Assembly (NCBI GenBank): GCA_910578185.1
Contig: CAJTPN010000009.1
Coordinates: forward strand, 74,455-138,454
Direction of reading: 5' to 3'
DNA from: an uncultured Acetatifactor sp.
GTDB lineage: Bacteria; Bacillota; Clostridia; Lachnospirales; Lachnospiraceae
DNA: 64,000 nucleotides
Part shown: in pieces, positions 51,873 to 61,379 of the stretch
How the letters are laid out: every line of letters starts with the position of its first letter
Numbering within the stretch: the stretch's first letter is position 1
Translations under genes and position numbers: made by a program
The notes under the pieces: generated by a model
Told to the model about the DNA's origin: nothing
The model's input: the letters and a program-made list of their open reading frames with translations, nothing else
The model's database searches: none

Positions 51873-53000
51873 ATGATTAATTTTAATGTGCCGCCTTATG
51901 TGGATAAGGCCCTGGATTATATTCAGGAGTGCGTAAAGAATCAAAAGATATGTGGGGATGGGGGGTATACCAGGAAATGCAATGAGTGGATTGAGAAGAA
52001 GACGAAAACGGCAAAATGTCTTCTGACCACTTCCTGTACCCATGCCACGGAAATGGCGGCGCTTTTGTGTGATATCCGTCAGGGAGATGAGGTGATCATG
52101 CCCTCCTATACTTTTGTGTCCACTGCCAATGCTTTTGTGCTGCGGGGGGCGGTGCCTGTGTTTGTGGATATCCGGCCGGACACCATGAATATAGACGAGA
52201 ATCTGATAGAGGCGGCGGTGACGGAGCGCACCAGGGCCATTGTGCCCGTGCACTATGCGGGCGTTGGCTGTGAGATGGACAAGATTATGGAAGTGGCGGC
52301 AAAATATCACTTGTGGGTGGTGGAGGACGCGGCGCAGGGTATTATGGCAACCTATAAAGGCAGAGCGCTGGGAACCATAGGGGATTTCGGCTGCTTCAGT
52401 TTCCATGAGACAAAGAATTACAGCATGGGTGAAGGCGGCGCACTTCTGATTCGGGACGGAAAACATATAGAGGCGGCGGAGGTTATCCGGGAGAAGGGAA
52501 CCAACCGAAGCAAGTATTACCGGGGACAGATTGACAAGTATACCTGGGTGGACCAGGGGTCTTCCTATTTGCCCAGCGATATGAACGCCGCCTATCTTTA
52601 TGCCCAGCTGGAGGTGGCGGAGGAGATAAATAACGCCAGGCTGGCCAACTGGAAGCGCTATTACGAGAATCTGGCGCCTCTGGCCCAGGCGGGCAAAATA
52701 GAACTCCCGATGGTGCCGGAGGGATGTGTTCACAACGGACATATGTTTTATATCAAGGCGGCGGAGATAGAGGAACGGACGGCGCTGGAAAACTACCTGA
52801 AACAAAACGAAGTACATGCGGTGTTCCATTATATCCCGCTTCACTCCGCAACTGCCGGAGTAAAGTTCAGCCGGTTTCACGGGGAGGACAGATACACGAC
52901 CAAAGAGAGTGAGCGTCTGCTGCGTCTGCCCATGTATTACAGGTTGACTTCGGATGAGGTGGATTATATATGTGATACCGTGAAAAGGTTTTATGCCTGA
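51873..53000 (+). CDS. wecE: dTDP-4-amino-4,6-dideoxygalactose transaminase-like (WecE/RffA)
   Basis: 375 residues, PLP enzyme. INFNVPPYV at the N-terminus is typical of WecE/RffA. SCTHATEMAALL near 54, EDAAQGI near 151 and the PLP lysine K181 in SFHETKNYSMGEGG follow. It makes dTDP-Fuc4N from the 4-keto-6-deoxy sugar. The dehydratase that makes its substrate (rmlA/rmlB) is not in the window and is presumably elsewhere. AGGAGGTG precedes the ATG. Confidence 0.88.
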   Translation: MINFNVPPYVDKALDYIQECVKNQKICGDGGYTRKCNEWIEKKTKTAKCLLTTSCTHATEMAALLCDIRQGDEVIMPSYTFVSTANAFVLRGAVPVFVDIRPDTMNIDENLIEAAVTERTRAIVPVHYAGVGCEMDKIMEVAAKYHLWVVEDAAQGIMATYKGRALGTIGDFGCFSFHETKNYSMGEGGALLIRDGKHIEAAEVIREKGTNRSKYYRGQIDKYTWVDQGSSYLPSDMNAAYLYAQLEVAEEINNARLANWKRYYENLAPLAQAGKIELPMVPEGCVHNGHMFYIKAAEIEERTALENYLKQNEVHAVFHYIPLHSATAGVKFSRFHGEDRYTTKESERLLRLPMYYRLTSDEVDYICDTVKRFYA

Positions 53001-53011
53001 CAGGAGTTTGG

Positions 53012-54250
53012 ATGACTGATTTGAAACAAGCTTTAAAAAATGCCGGGGCGCATGTCCGGGCCGTGATAAAAGGGATTTTGTTCGTGGGCTTTTTCGTGCA
53101 AATTCTTCTGGGACTGATTTGGATGTGTTGTCATTTGACGAAGCCTCAGGATTTCGGGGTACCGGAAGGGGTTTTGTACGGATGGATTTGGGGGATGTTT
53201 GGGAAAAGGTATGTGATTCTGAACGTACTGCAGCTTTCGGCTGCTTTTGCAGTGAGATATTATTTTCTGTGGTCACTGTCCAAAAGACTGTATCCGGAGA
53301 GAAGTGTGACTAAGGGGCTTTTGATATGGGGCAGCCTGGGAATGGTGACATTTCCGTTTGCCATGCAGTGTCATCTGGCTGCTTTGCCCTGTTCTCTGAT
53401 CAGTTCTCTTTTTCTGCTGATGTTGTCGTATCTCTTTCGCGATGGCAAAGGGAAAAAGCGTTTGGTGACGCTGCTGCTGGCAGCAGTCTGCGCGGGATTG
53501 ATGATGGGATTGTCCGGTGCGGTGGACGGGGACAGGCGGAGTGTTCCGGGAAGCAGTATTCCGGCGGCAATGGCCAGTCGTTTGGCCTGGCCTACTCTTT
53601 GGGTAGATCATGAGGCTTGGACGGAGGAATTACAGGAAATTACAGGGGAGGTGCTCTGGGAGGCCAATTACTATCCAGGTAATATGGCAATGGTGTGCGC
53701 AGCCATAGAGGAAAAGGTATCTTTCAGTGAGGCAGAGGCATATTATCGGCAGATGGCGGAAGTGGCTTGGAATTATCACGCACCCATGATCATCCGGCAA
53801 ATAGGCTGGGATATATTGGGGTATGCGATGACGCCGGTGATCTTTCCTCTGCAGATGGAAGGGGAGGCCTATGATTCCTACAGCGGCAGAAATTATGAGG
53901 TGATGCGGTCAAACGCACCTCTTCTCACCAGATATTATGTGGAATATGGCTGTTGGTGGTTTGGCTGCGGCTTGATTATGGCGCTGATGTATACGTTACT
54001 TGGGGTGATGGGAAGCCTTGGGAAGGATGGGGAAGGGAATTTATGGAAAAGGGCGGTTTTCCCCATGGCCGTCAGTATCCTTGCGTCAGGGATTCTGGTT
54101 GTACTGCTCACCATGCGGGGGGCAGGGATCATGGATTATAAAGATTCCGTAGCCGTCAATGAACTGTGGATCGCATGGCCGCTTTTGTGCCTTGTATGGT
54201 TCTCCTGCCGGGAAAAAAGAGTGCCGCAGGAAGAGGGGATAGGGCAATGA
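53012..54250 (+). CDS. Membrane protein of unknown family
   Basis: 412 residues, about eight membrane segments in two groups (1-160 and 300-400) flanking a soluble region of about 130 residues with ANYYPGNMAMVCAAIEEKVSFSEAEAYYRQM. No motif I recognise. Located 11 bases after wecE with AGGAG before the ATG and 73 bases before a GT-C gene, so it is part of the glycan operon. A glycan membrane enzyme or polymerase are possibilities without direct support. Confidence 0.6.
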   Translation: MTDLKQALKNAGAHVRAVIKGILFVGFFVQILLGLIWMCCHLTKPQDFGVPEGVLYGWIWGMFGKRYVILNVLQLSAAFAVRYYFLWSLSKRLYPERSVTKGLLIWGSLGMVTFPFAMQCHLAALPCSLISSLFLLMLSYLFRDGKGKKRLVTLLLAAVCAGLMMGLSGAVDGDRRSVPGSSIPAAMASRLAWPTLWVDHEAWTEELQEITGEVLWEANYYPGNMAMVCAAIEEKVSFSEAEAYYRQMAEVAWNYHAPMIIRQIGWDILGYAMTPVIFPLQMEGEAYDSYSGRNYEVMRSNAPLLTRYYVEYGCWWFGCGLIMALMYTLLGVMGSLGKDGEGNLWKRAVFPMAVSILASGILVVLLTMRGAGIMDYKDSVAVNELWIAWPLLCLVWFSCREKRVPQEEGIGQ

Positions 54251-54323
54251 AAACAGGCAGGGTTGTCCTGTGGGAATTGTTGTCCCATGGGAAGAGGTGG
54301 CAGGGCGCCGGAAAGGTGGCAAT

Positions 54324-56315
54324 ATGAGGTGGAATATGCGGAGAGGGAAGAGCGTCAAACCGGAAGGGGTACAGGATGAAAAAAACGCATGTCGCAGGAA
54401 ATTTCCGTGGAAGCTGACGGTATTGCTCTTGTGCGTCCTGTTTACCATGTTTTTTTTCGGCTCCCGGAAGATTGGGTATCATGTGGATGAAATCTATTCT
54501 TACGGACTGGCAAACAGCGAATATCTTCCGTTTTTACATTTCGGTGAAATGGAGTACAGTGTTAAGGATTGGATGCTGGAGTATGGTCCTGGGGAATCTC
54601 TGGGAGATTTGTTCCGAAATGTGGCGAAGGATTTCAAAATTCTGAGAGAATGCGGCTTTCGGCTGAAAGAAAGTGTGATATATCAGGACTATCTGATCGC
54701 CCAGGAAAACAGTGCGGATACCAGGACAACCACATGGGTGCCAGGGCAGGATTATATGGATTATATCGCCGTCAGTGAAAGCAATACTTTTAATTACGCC
54801 TCTGTATATTATAATCAGAGGGGGGATGTGCATCCGCCCCTGTATTATATCATATTACACACAATCTGTTCTGTATTTCAGGGAAACTTTTCCAAGTGGT
54901 TTGCGCTTTCTGTAAATATGGTTGTTCTGCTGCTAACGCTTGTGGTGATATATAAAATGGTAAGGGAACACCTGGGAGGGGAGACGGCGGCGCTGGTGAC
55001 GGTGGGTGTATACGGATTGTCCAGCGGTTTTATGAATACCGCTGTTTGGCTTAGAATGTATGCGCTGCTTACTTTTATGGTGGCGGCATGCTGTTATGTA
55101 CACTTGAAGATTGCAAAAGAAGGCTTTCGGCTGAAAGGAAGGAACCGTCGGTACCTGATGTTGGTGGTATTGGGAGGTTATTTGACCCATTATTACTTTG
55201 TTCTGTACGCCATAGGAGCGGCAGGGGTTTTTGTCCTGTGGATGCTGATTGGGAAGAAATGGCGGGAAACGGTGAAATATCTGTTGACGCTGGCGGGGAC
55301 GGCGGTGGTGGGACTTTGCATATGGCCGTATTCGGTGAGACATGTGTTCAGCGGTTATCAGGGGCAGGAAGCGTTGAACACCATTTTGAACGGTGAGTTT
55401 TATACCATCAGGATTAAGTTGATTCTGGACCAGATCTGGGGGCGGCTTTTCGGGGGAAACGGGTGGATTCTCTTACTGTGCCTGTGTGCCGTGGCAGGCG
55501 TTCTGGTATGGAAATATGTGGGAAAACAGAATTGGGGGGGGCATCTTCACAGAGAGCAGCCACAGGGGTTGGAGAATGGCCGGACAATGTACCGGGATGA
55601 AAGGGTGCCGGAAGACAAAGCGTTGACCGTGGACAGTGGTTTGGCCATGGACAGTGGTTTGACCGTGGACAGTGACCGGCCCGTAGGCAGTGGTTTGGCC
55701 ATGGACAGTGACCTGACCATTGGCAAAGCAGTTTTCCTGGTGGTTCCGGTGGTGTTTTATACGGTTGTCGTTGCGCAGATTGTTCCTATGTGGATAGAAC
55801 GGTATGTGATGTGCACATTCCCTTTTTGGTGTCTCTACGTAGTGGCAGCCGTGGCTTGGATATTGCAGGAGCTGACCCATGATAGGGCCGCAGGGAGAAA
55901 AATAGGCAATCTGGTGCTTGCAGGGGTGGGCTTGTGTCTGTTTGCCGTTAACAACTGCTTTTTGGCTGAACCAGATGGACTTTATCACGGTGCGCAGGAA
56001 CTGGTAAAGGTTCCGGAGAATACCGATTGTGTTTATGTGCTGCCGGATGGGGATTGGAATGAAAGCAGTATCGACATCCCTATCCTGGCCCAATGTCGCA
56101 GAGTAGGAGTGGTGTATGATACGGAGCTGGCCTGTCTGGCGGAAGATTACACATATCGGACGGGAGATTATGTGATGGTGGCGGTTCAAAATGATTTGGA
56201 TGTGGAGGAAGTGGTGGCGCAGGTGTGTTCTGTTTTAAACCTGGAGGATATGATAGAAATCCACAGGCAGCAGGGTGCCACGGCAGTCAGAGTTATGCTG
56301 ACCAGGCGTGGCTGA
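54324..56315 (+). CDS. Large GT-C/GT39-like membrane protein with hexapeptide repeats
   Basis: 663 residues from ATG at 54324 after AAAGGTGG. A paralogue of the gene at 36629: it has IGYHVDEIYSYGLANSEY and GDVHPPLYYIILHTI at the same places. About eleven membrane segments. A hydrophilic loop of about 70 residues before helix 10 holds an LTVDSG/LAMDSG-type hexapeptide tandem repeat (55623-55730). Likely uses a polyprenyl-linked sugar at the outer face. The DNA repeats suggest replication slippage and possible length variation between strains. Confidence 0.7.
   Translation: MRWNMRRGKSVKPEGVQDEKNACRRKFPWKLTVLLLCVLFTMFFFGSRKIGYHVDEIYSYGLANSEYLPFLHFGEMEYSVKDWMLEYGPGESLGDLFRNVAKDFKILRECGFRLKESVIYQDYLIAQENSADTRTTTWVPGQDYMDYIAVSESNTFNYASVYYNQRGDVHPPLYYIILHTICSVFQGNFSKWFALSVNMVVLLLTLVVIYKMVREHLGGETAALVTVGVYGLSSGFMNTAVWLRMYALLTFMVAACCYVHLKIAKEGFRLKGRNRRYLMLVVLGGYLTHYYFVLYAIGAAGVFVLWMLIGKKWRETVKYLLTLAGTAVVGLCIWPYSVRHVFSGYQGQEALNTILNGEFYTIRIKLILDQIWGRLFGGNGWILLLCLCAVAGVLVWKYVGKQNWGGHLHREQPQGLENGRTMYRDERVPEDKALTVDSGLAMDSGLTVDSDRPVGSGLAMDSDLTIGKAVFLVVPVVFYTVVVAQIVPMWIERYVMCTFPFWCLYVVAAVAWILQELTHDRAAGRKIGNLVLAGVGLCLFAVNNCFLAEPDGLYHGAQELVKVPENTDCVYVLPDGDWNESSIDIPILAQCRRVGVVYDTELACLAEDYTYRTGDYVMVAVQNDLDVEEVVAQVCSVLNLEDMIEIHRQQGATAVRVMLTRRG
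55623..55730 (+). repeat. 18-base tandem repeat coding hexapeptides
   Basis: Six 18-base units, the last degenerate: LTVDSG, LAMDSG, LTVDSD, RPVGSG, LAMDSD, LTIGKA. The unit keeps the reading frame, so copy number can change without frameshift. Confidence 0.85.
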
Positions 56316-56474
56316 AAACACAATTCTCTGAGCTGCACGTCCTACTTTGTGTGACTTATGTTGTGTCGTACATCTCAGGGAAAACAATTTTCAGGCCTGT
56401 GCCTGGTAAACGGTAACGAAGGGGTGGATATTAGCCAACGATGGAAGGGAATGAATTGGCAGGACGGTATCAAT

Positions 56475-58262
56475 ATGTTAAAAGAAAAGCAAAATGTATT
56501 CTGTTTTTGGGCAGGTATCGCGGCAATGCTTCTGACGGCGGTGCCCGGCCTGATCTTGAGAGAAAATTCCATCTTTACTTACCATGACCAGCTGGATGGG
56601 GAGCTGATTGCCTATATGCTTCAGGCAAGGCATCTGTTTTCCGGAGATACCCTGCCGGAATTTATGGGAGGAATGTCCAAGACGGCGCTTACCTTGCCGG
56701 CGCCGGCCTGCGTACTGCTGTTTTTGGGCGGAAATGGCTTATTAGCTCTGATGGTGATGCAGCTTATGGGCAGAATCGCAGGGTTTGTGGGAATGTATCT
56801 GTTGAGCAGGGAAAGGGCGGGATACGCATGGATAGGGGCCCTGGTTGGAGTGCTGTATGGCCTTCTGCCTTTTTTGCCTGTGTACGGTCTGTCCCAATAT
56901 GGTCTTCCGCTTTTGTTTTGGTGCGGGCTGCAGTTGAGAAAGGGAAGGCATCTGGTGCTGTCTTATTGCTATGTGGCGGTGTTTGCACTGACATCCTCCC
57001 TGGTGCTGGTTGGCTTTGGGCTGTTGGGAATGGGAGGTGTTCTTTTTGTGTGGGATATGCTGCATAAGAGAAGACCCTGGCATTTTCTGGCGGCCTGGCA
57101 GTTGCTGTTTGGCATTTATGTGGGGGAGAACTTTCCATTGATTGCCCAGCTTCTTGGAATGGGAGAGAGCGGGATTTCTCATAAATCGGAGTATGTTTTG
57201 GAGGCGAGACCCTTTTGGGGGAATTTGCTAGAAAGTCTGTGGAAGGGCGGACAGCACAGCGAAGGATATCATGGGGTGCTGGTATCGGTCATATTGGTTT
57301 CCTGTATGGTTTTGGTGGCTGTGGCCGTATGTATTGAGAAGGCAAAAAAGGCGGAGAGGGGACTGAAGGATGGGAGACAGGAAGTGACTTCAAAAGCGCT
57401 TTCAACGATAATGGCCTGTTTGGGGTGGAATGTATTTTTGGCATTGGTGTCGGCATTGTGGAGCAGTGGAGGGGGGATAGGGCTGCGCGGTTCCATGGGC
57501 GCGCTGGGGGCGTTTCAACTGGACAGGCTTTTGTGGGTTATGCCCTGTCTATGGTATCTGGCTGCAGCCTGTGGTTTGGGGGCAGTATGGGACATCTGGA
57601 AGTATTATCATGGGGTATGCAGGTTGACGGCCACATTTGCTTTGGTGGGGATTTCCGCGGCCGTGGGCATCACCGGAGTGAGAATACTTCTTGCAGGTGA
57701 CATTAAATCCAACATTCAGAAGCTGCGGAATCCGGACTATGGATTGTTGGATTACGGTGACTATTATGCGCTGGGTGTGATGGAACAGGTGAGGGAATTT
57801 CTCACCGGGTATACAGGGATGGGGCAGGATGCATATCGTGTGGTGAGCCTGGGGATCGATCCGGCGGCAGCTTTGTATCATGGATTTTACTGCCTGGACG
57901 GGTATTCCAATCACTATTCCCTTGACTATAAACACAAATTCCGCAGGATCATAAGTCCGGAGCTTGAAAGAAGCGAGTATTTGAAAAATTATTTTGACCA
58001 ATGGGGAAACCGTTGTTATCTTTTCAGCTCGGAATGCCCGGGGTATTATACCATTGAGAAGAACGGATTCTCTTTTCAGGATTATCGACTGGACGGGGCT
58101 GCAGTCAGGGAGATGGGGGGCAGATATCTGCTCTCCGCCGCATATATCCAAAATGCGACTTCTCAGGGGCTTAAGCTTTTGAATGAAACGCCTTTTGAGA
58201 CACAGGATAGTTATTATCGCATATTCGTATATGAGATTTTGGATCAGGAAAGGAAGCAGTGA
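56475..58262 (+). CDS. DUF6044-type polytopic membrane protein (paralogue)
   Basis: About 595 residues from ATG at 56475 (AGGACGG seven bases upstream); 56451 is an alternative, and the longest frame, from 56358, is poorly supported. TYHDQLDGELIAYML and FMGGMSKTALT match the gene at 34655, as does DGYSNHYSLDYKHKFR ... DQWGNRCYLF near the C-terminus. About eleven membrane segments. Its TGA overlaps the next ATG, so the downstream gene is coupled. The role is unknown; GT-C-like catalysis is inferred. Confidence 0.65.
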   Translation: MLKEKQNVFCFWAGIAAMLLTAVPGLILRENSIFTYHDQLDGELIAYMLQARHLFSGDTLPEFMGGMSKTALTLPAPACVLLFLGGNGLLALMVMQLMGRIAGFVGMYLLSRERAGYAWIGALVGVLYGLLPFLPVYGLSQYGLPLLFWCGLQLRKGRHLVLSYCYVAVFALTSSLVLVGFGLLGMGGVLFVWDMLHKRRPWHFLAAWQLLFGIYVGENFPLIAQLLGMGESGISHKSEYVLEARPFWGNLLESLWKGGQHSEGYHGVLVSVILVSCMVLVAVAVCIEKAKKAERGLKDGRQEVTSKALSTIMACLGWNVFLALVSALWSSGGGIGLRGSMGALGAFQLDRLLWVMPCLWYLAAACGLGAVWDIWKYYHGVCRLTATFALVGISAAVGITGVRILLAGDIKSNIQKLRNPDYGLLDYGDYYALGVMEQVREFLTGYTGMGQDAYRVVSLGIDPAAALYHGFYCLDGYSNHYSLDYKHKFRRIISPELERSEYLKNYFDQWGNRCYLFSSECPGYYTIEKNGFSFQDYRLDGAAVREMGGRYLLSAAYIQNATSQGLKLLNETPFETQDSYYRIFVYEILDQERKQ

Positions 58263-59332
58263 TGGTGACACAAGTGTTGATTTTGGCGTTTGTGCTGTTG
58301 GTAGTACCTATTTTCGCGGGTGGCTGTGTTTCCCGCGTGGACGGAATGCAGGGAAATTTGGTCTTTCGGTGGATCGGAGGCCAGTTCCTTTTGTGGGCGG
58401 GATTTCAGGTCATCTGTGTCCCGCTTATTTTAAAAGAAAGGGAATTTGGGGAGCTGGTGAATTTTTTTTGGCTGTATATGGTGGCCCTGGCGCTTTTGGC
58501 GGCTGCCCGTCAGATAAGGCGCTGGCGGGGAAAGGTAAAGGCAGGCGTCAGTCGGATCGAGGGTTTTGTCGGTCGCAAATCGCTGGGAGAAATGATACTT
58601 TGGGCAGTATTTTGGGGTATATTGCTGTTTCAGCTGGTACAGGCGGTACGGCTGGCCTATGCGGACGGGGACGATGCGTATTATGTGGCTGTGTCGGCCA
58701 TAACCCAGGATGCGGAGACCATGTACCGCAAGCTTCCCTATACGGGAGGGGAAACAGGATTGGATGTGCGGCACAGTCTGGCGCCGTTCCCCATGTGGCT
58801 TGCCTTTCTGGCAAAGGTGTCCGGAATGCCTGCGGTGACGGTGGCCCATGTGGTTCTGCCTGTGGTGCTGATTTCCATGGGATACGCCGTTTTTTATCTG
58901 TTGGGAGTCAGGCTTTTTCCTGACAAAAGGTCAAGGCTGCCAATATACCTGATCTTTGTGGAACTGCTGGTGTTGTTTGGAGATTATTCCTTTTATACCA
59001 TGGAAAACTTTATGATAGCCCGCAGCAGACAGGGAAAGGCGGCGCTGGGAAGTATTGTGATTCCTTTTCTGCTGCTGCTGCTTTTGATCTGGTTGAAAAA
59101 GCTGCAGGAAGGTGAGAAAGTACCAATGCGTCTGTATCTGTTGTTTGCTGCCGGAGCTACCACAGGATGCCTTTGCAGTACCCTTGGGGCCTTGCTGCTG
59201 TGCATGATGCTTGGGATCGTGGGGTTGCTGGGAGCGGTCTGCTATAGGCGGTTAAGAAGCCTTTTTCCTCTGGCGGTCTGCTGTATCCCCTGCGTTTGCT
59301 ATGCGCTGCTGTATCTGATGGCGGCGGATTAA
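58262..59332 (+). CDS. Polytopic membrane protein, DUF6077-like, part 1
   Basis: 356 residues, about ten helices. The outer segment with YADGDDAYYVAVSAITQDAE (a GDDAYY acidic block) and LDVRHSLAPFPMW resembles DUF6077 proteins, which look like GT-C enzymes. It stops after helix 10 without the soluble C-terminal domain that such proteins usually have. The next gene supplies helices plus a soluble end, so the two may be one gene split in two. TGATG overlap with the previous gene. Confidence 0.6.
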   Translation: MVTQVLILAFVLLVVPIFAGGCVSRVDGMQGNLVFRWIGGQFLLWAGFQVICVPLILKEREFGELVNFFWLYMVALALLAAARQIRRWRGKVKAGVSRIEGFVGRKSLGEMILWAVFWGILLFQLVQAVRLAYADGDDAYYVAVSAITQDAETMYRKLPYTGGETGLDVRHSLAPFPMWLAFLAKVSGMPAVTVAHVVLPVVLISMGYAVFYLLGVRLFPDKRSRLPIYLIFVELLVLFGDYSFYTMENFMIARSRQGKAALGSIVIPFLLLLLLIWLKKLQEGEKVPMRLYLLFAAGATTGCLCSTLGALLLCMMLGIVGLLGAVCYRRLRSLFPLAVCCIPCVCYALLYLMAAD

Positions 59333-59386
59333 ATAGAAGGGACGAAACAAGTTTCCGCAAGGCGGGAACTGGAACAGGAGATTGCT

Positions 59387-60184
59387 ATGTGGAGTGATGT
59401 GGTGGCATTGTTTCGGGCGTATATGGGGACCGGACTGATAGTAATGTTGTTTTGTATTTCGTTGATATATTTATGGCTAAGGGAAGAAAGAAAGCATATC
59501 AGGATACTTTTCCTTTATATGCCGGTGATTTTGCTGCTTTTGTATTTTAATCCTCTGTTTTCCAGGCTGGTGTATGGGATGGCTGGAAATGAGATCTATT
59601 ACAGAATTTTATGGCTTCTGCCCATTACCATTGTTATTGCATATACCTGTGTCCATATCATCGGAAGGTTGAGCGACGGAAAGGCTTCCCGCAAAAAGCT
59701 TGTGGCCGCCGCGCTGTGTATGGCGGGTATTATCGGGGTTTCGGGGAGCTTTATCTACAATAATCCCTATTTCCATAAGGCGGAAAATCTGTATCATGTG
59801 CCGGACAGTGTGGTGCATATCTGTGATGCCATCAATGTGCCGGGGCGGGAGGTTATGGCTTTGTTTCCTATGGAGCTGTTGCAGTATGTGCGGCAATATT
59901 CCCCTGTGACCTGTATGCCATATGGCCGCGAGGCAGTGGTGGAGCGATGGACGTATTATGACCCTCTCTATAACGCCATGGAAGCGGAGGTGGTGGATAT
60001 GGCGGAGCTTGTGCCTTTGGTGAGAGAAGTGGGCTGTCATTATGTGATTCTGCCTGTGAACAAGGAGAGAAAAGGGAAGCCCGAAGATTATGGATGGATA
60101 TGGTTTGGGGAGACGGATGGATATGTGATATACAGAGATCCTGCAAGGGAATTGGTCATTCCGGTGCAGGATCCTGTCCAATAA
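59387..60184 (+). CDS. Membrane protein, possible C-terminal half of the DUF6077-like protein
   Basis: 265 residues: four helices (about 10-115), then a soluble domain with YSPVTCMPYGREAVVERWTY. AGGAG precedes the ATG, and only 54 bases separate it from the preceding gene. It fits as the missing C-terminal part of that protein, in a different frame, with its own start site. It may work as a separate subunit, or the pair may be a natural split or an old frameshift. Confidence 0.5.
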   Translation: MWSDVVALFRAYMGTGLIVMLFCISLIYLWLREERKHIRILFLYMPVILLLLYFNPLFSRLVYGMAGNEIYYRILWLLPITIVIAYTCVHIIGRLSDGKASRKKLVAAALCMAGIIGVSGSFIYNNPYFHKAENLYHVPDSVVHICDAINVPGREVMALFPMELLQYVRQYSPVTCMPYGREAVVERWTYYDPLYNAMEAEVVDMAELVPLVREVGCHYVILPVNKERKGKPEDYGWIWFGETDGYVIYRDPARELVIPVQDPVQ

Positions 60185-60200
60185 CCGCACGAAAGTGCGG
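60185..60200. terminator. GNRA-loop hairpin between convergent genes
   Basis: CCGCAC-GAAA-GTGCGG, a 6-base GC-rich stem with a GAAA tetraloop, in the 25-base gap between convergent stops. Probably a bidirectional terminator, without a long U-run. Confidence 0.5.
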
Positions 60201-60209
60201 GCCGAATAT

Positions 60210-61379
60210 TTATGGTTCATCGTTGTACAGATACAGGGCATTTACAAATCGTTCGGCCACCCTTTTCCTGCCTTCTACGTTCAAGTGAATATGGTCTGTC
60301 AGGTATTGCGGGGCCTCATCTTCATTGACCGTACCATATAAATTATCCACGAAAGAGACAAGTCTATAATAGGCCGAATCCGCCTGTTTAATTACATAAG
60401 TGGACAGCACGCTCCAACCGTATCTCTGTATATCACTGCTGACATATTTGCCGTTCTCGTCGAGGCCGAAAGCGTAGGGCGGGGACATGACGATAATACG
60501 GATGTGGGGATAGGTCTGCTGTAACACTTCAATTCCGGCTTCCATGTTGCCTGTGAATTGTTGGATATCCGTGCGATTGGAGTCGCTGTACATTTCATGC
60601 CCGGCCAAGTAGTCGCTGCCGTCATACATCAGTACAACCACGTCCACCGTGTTCATATCCAGGGTGGTTAACGTATCATAAACTTCCATGGCCTCAGGCG
60701 GCGCGCTGTCGCCCAGAAATCCCAGACAATTCAAATACTTTTGGGCAATATCCTTATTGCCTGCTGCCATTAGACACAACCAGTAAAAATTAAAGGCGTC
60801 GCTGGGACATTCCCATTCGTTCAGGGAGGGTTCTTCTGCCGCCAGGTAACTGCCGCTGACGGAGCAGTTGTATATGGTGGCGTTGGTCTTTTCGCGAATC
60901 ATATTGATCAGGCTGTCATTGGAGTTTCGATCATCCGCAAAGGGAGCGTTGCCGAAGGCAAGAATGGTGATATCGCCGCTGTAGTCCCTGCGGATGGTTT
61001 TGCCAGAGGTATCTACCAGGGGCAGGATGGAATCCAGCGTGTTGTTATATTCTCCCGGCACGATATCTTCAGGCTTAACCTTTACGCCCCAGTTGGCTAT
61101 CTTGTAAACGATTCCAAGCACAAATAAGACAATAACCGCCAACAGGGCAAGGTGAATAATCCGTGAATTAAAGCCTCCCAAGGCGGCTTTTTTGCCTTTG
61201 GAAGGGGTGGGCATATATTGGAAACTTTGCTCGTCGGATTCCGGCATGGAATCTTGGGTTGGAGAAGCCTCCAGAGGGTCAATATCGTTATCCGCTTCCA
61301 GATCAATAATTTCTATGTCCGGTATATGATGCAGTAGTTCTTCCGAAGAATTGTTTTGGGAAGAATTTTTATTTTTCAT
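60210..61379 (-). CDS. Membrane-anchored SGNH-like protein with altered nucleophile block
   Basis: 389 residues: a hydrophilic, acidic cytoplasmic N-terminus (1-75), one membrane helix (about 77-100), then an SGNH-like domain. Block I reads AFGNAPFAD where the hydrolases have GDS, so the nucleophile Ser is missing at that site; block V DHIHLNVEGRK keeps Asp and His. It may be inactive or use another residue. It is divergent from the right-end AT-rich region and closes the glycan locus. Confidence 0.65.
   Translation of the reverse strand: MKNKNSSQNNSSEELLHHIPDIEIIDLEADNDIDPLEASPTQDSMPESDEQSFQYMPTPSKGKKAALGGFNSRIIHLALLAVIVLFVLGIVYKIANWGVKVKPEDIVPGEYNNTLDSILPLVDTSGKTIRRDYSGDITILAFGNAPFADDRNSNDSLINMIREKTNATIYNCSVSGSYLAAEEPSLNEWECPSDAFNFYWLCLMAAGNKDIAQKYLNCLGFLGDSAPPEAMEVYDTLTTLDMNTVDVVVLMYDGSDYLAGHEMYSDSNRTDIQQFTGNMEAGIEVLQQTYPHIRIIVMSPPYAFGLDENGKYVSSDIQRYGWSVLSTYVIKQADSAYYRLVSFVDNLYGTVNEDEAPQYLTDHIHLNVEGRKRVAERFVNALYLYNDEP

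Noticed and set aside
51735..53276. 513-codon open frame on the minus strand opposite wecE
   Set aside because: It lies wholly opposite strong GT2, wecE and membrane genes, has His/Arg-rich composition without motifs and no ribosome binding site; a codon-usage shadow.
55623..55730. CRISPR array
   Set aside because: The 18-base units are contiguous, without spacers, and keep an open reading frame inside a membrane protein gene.
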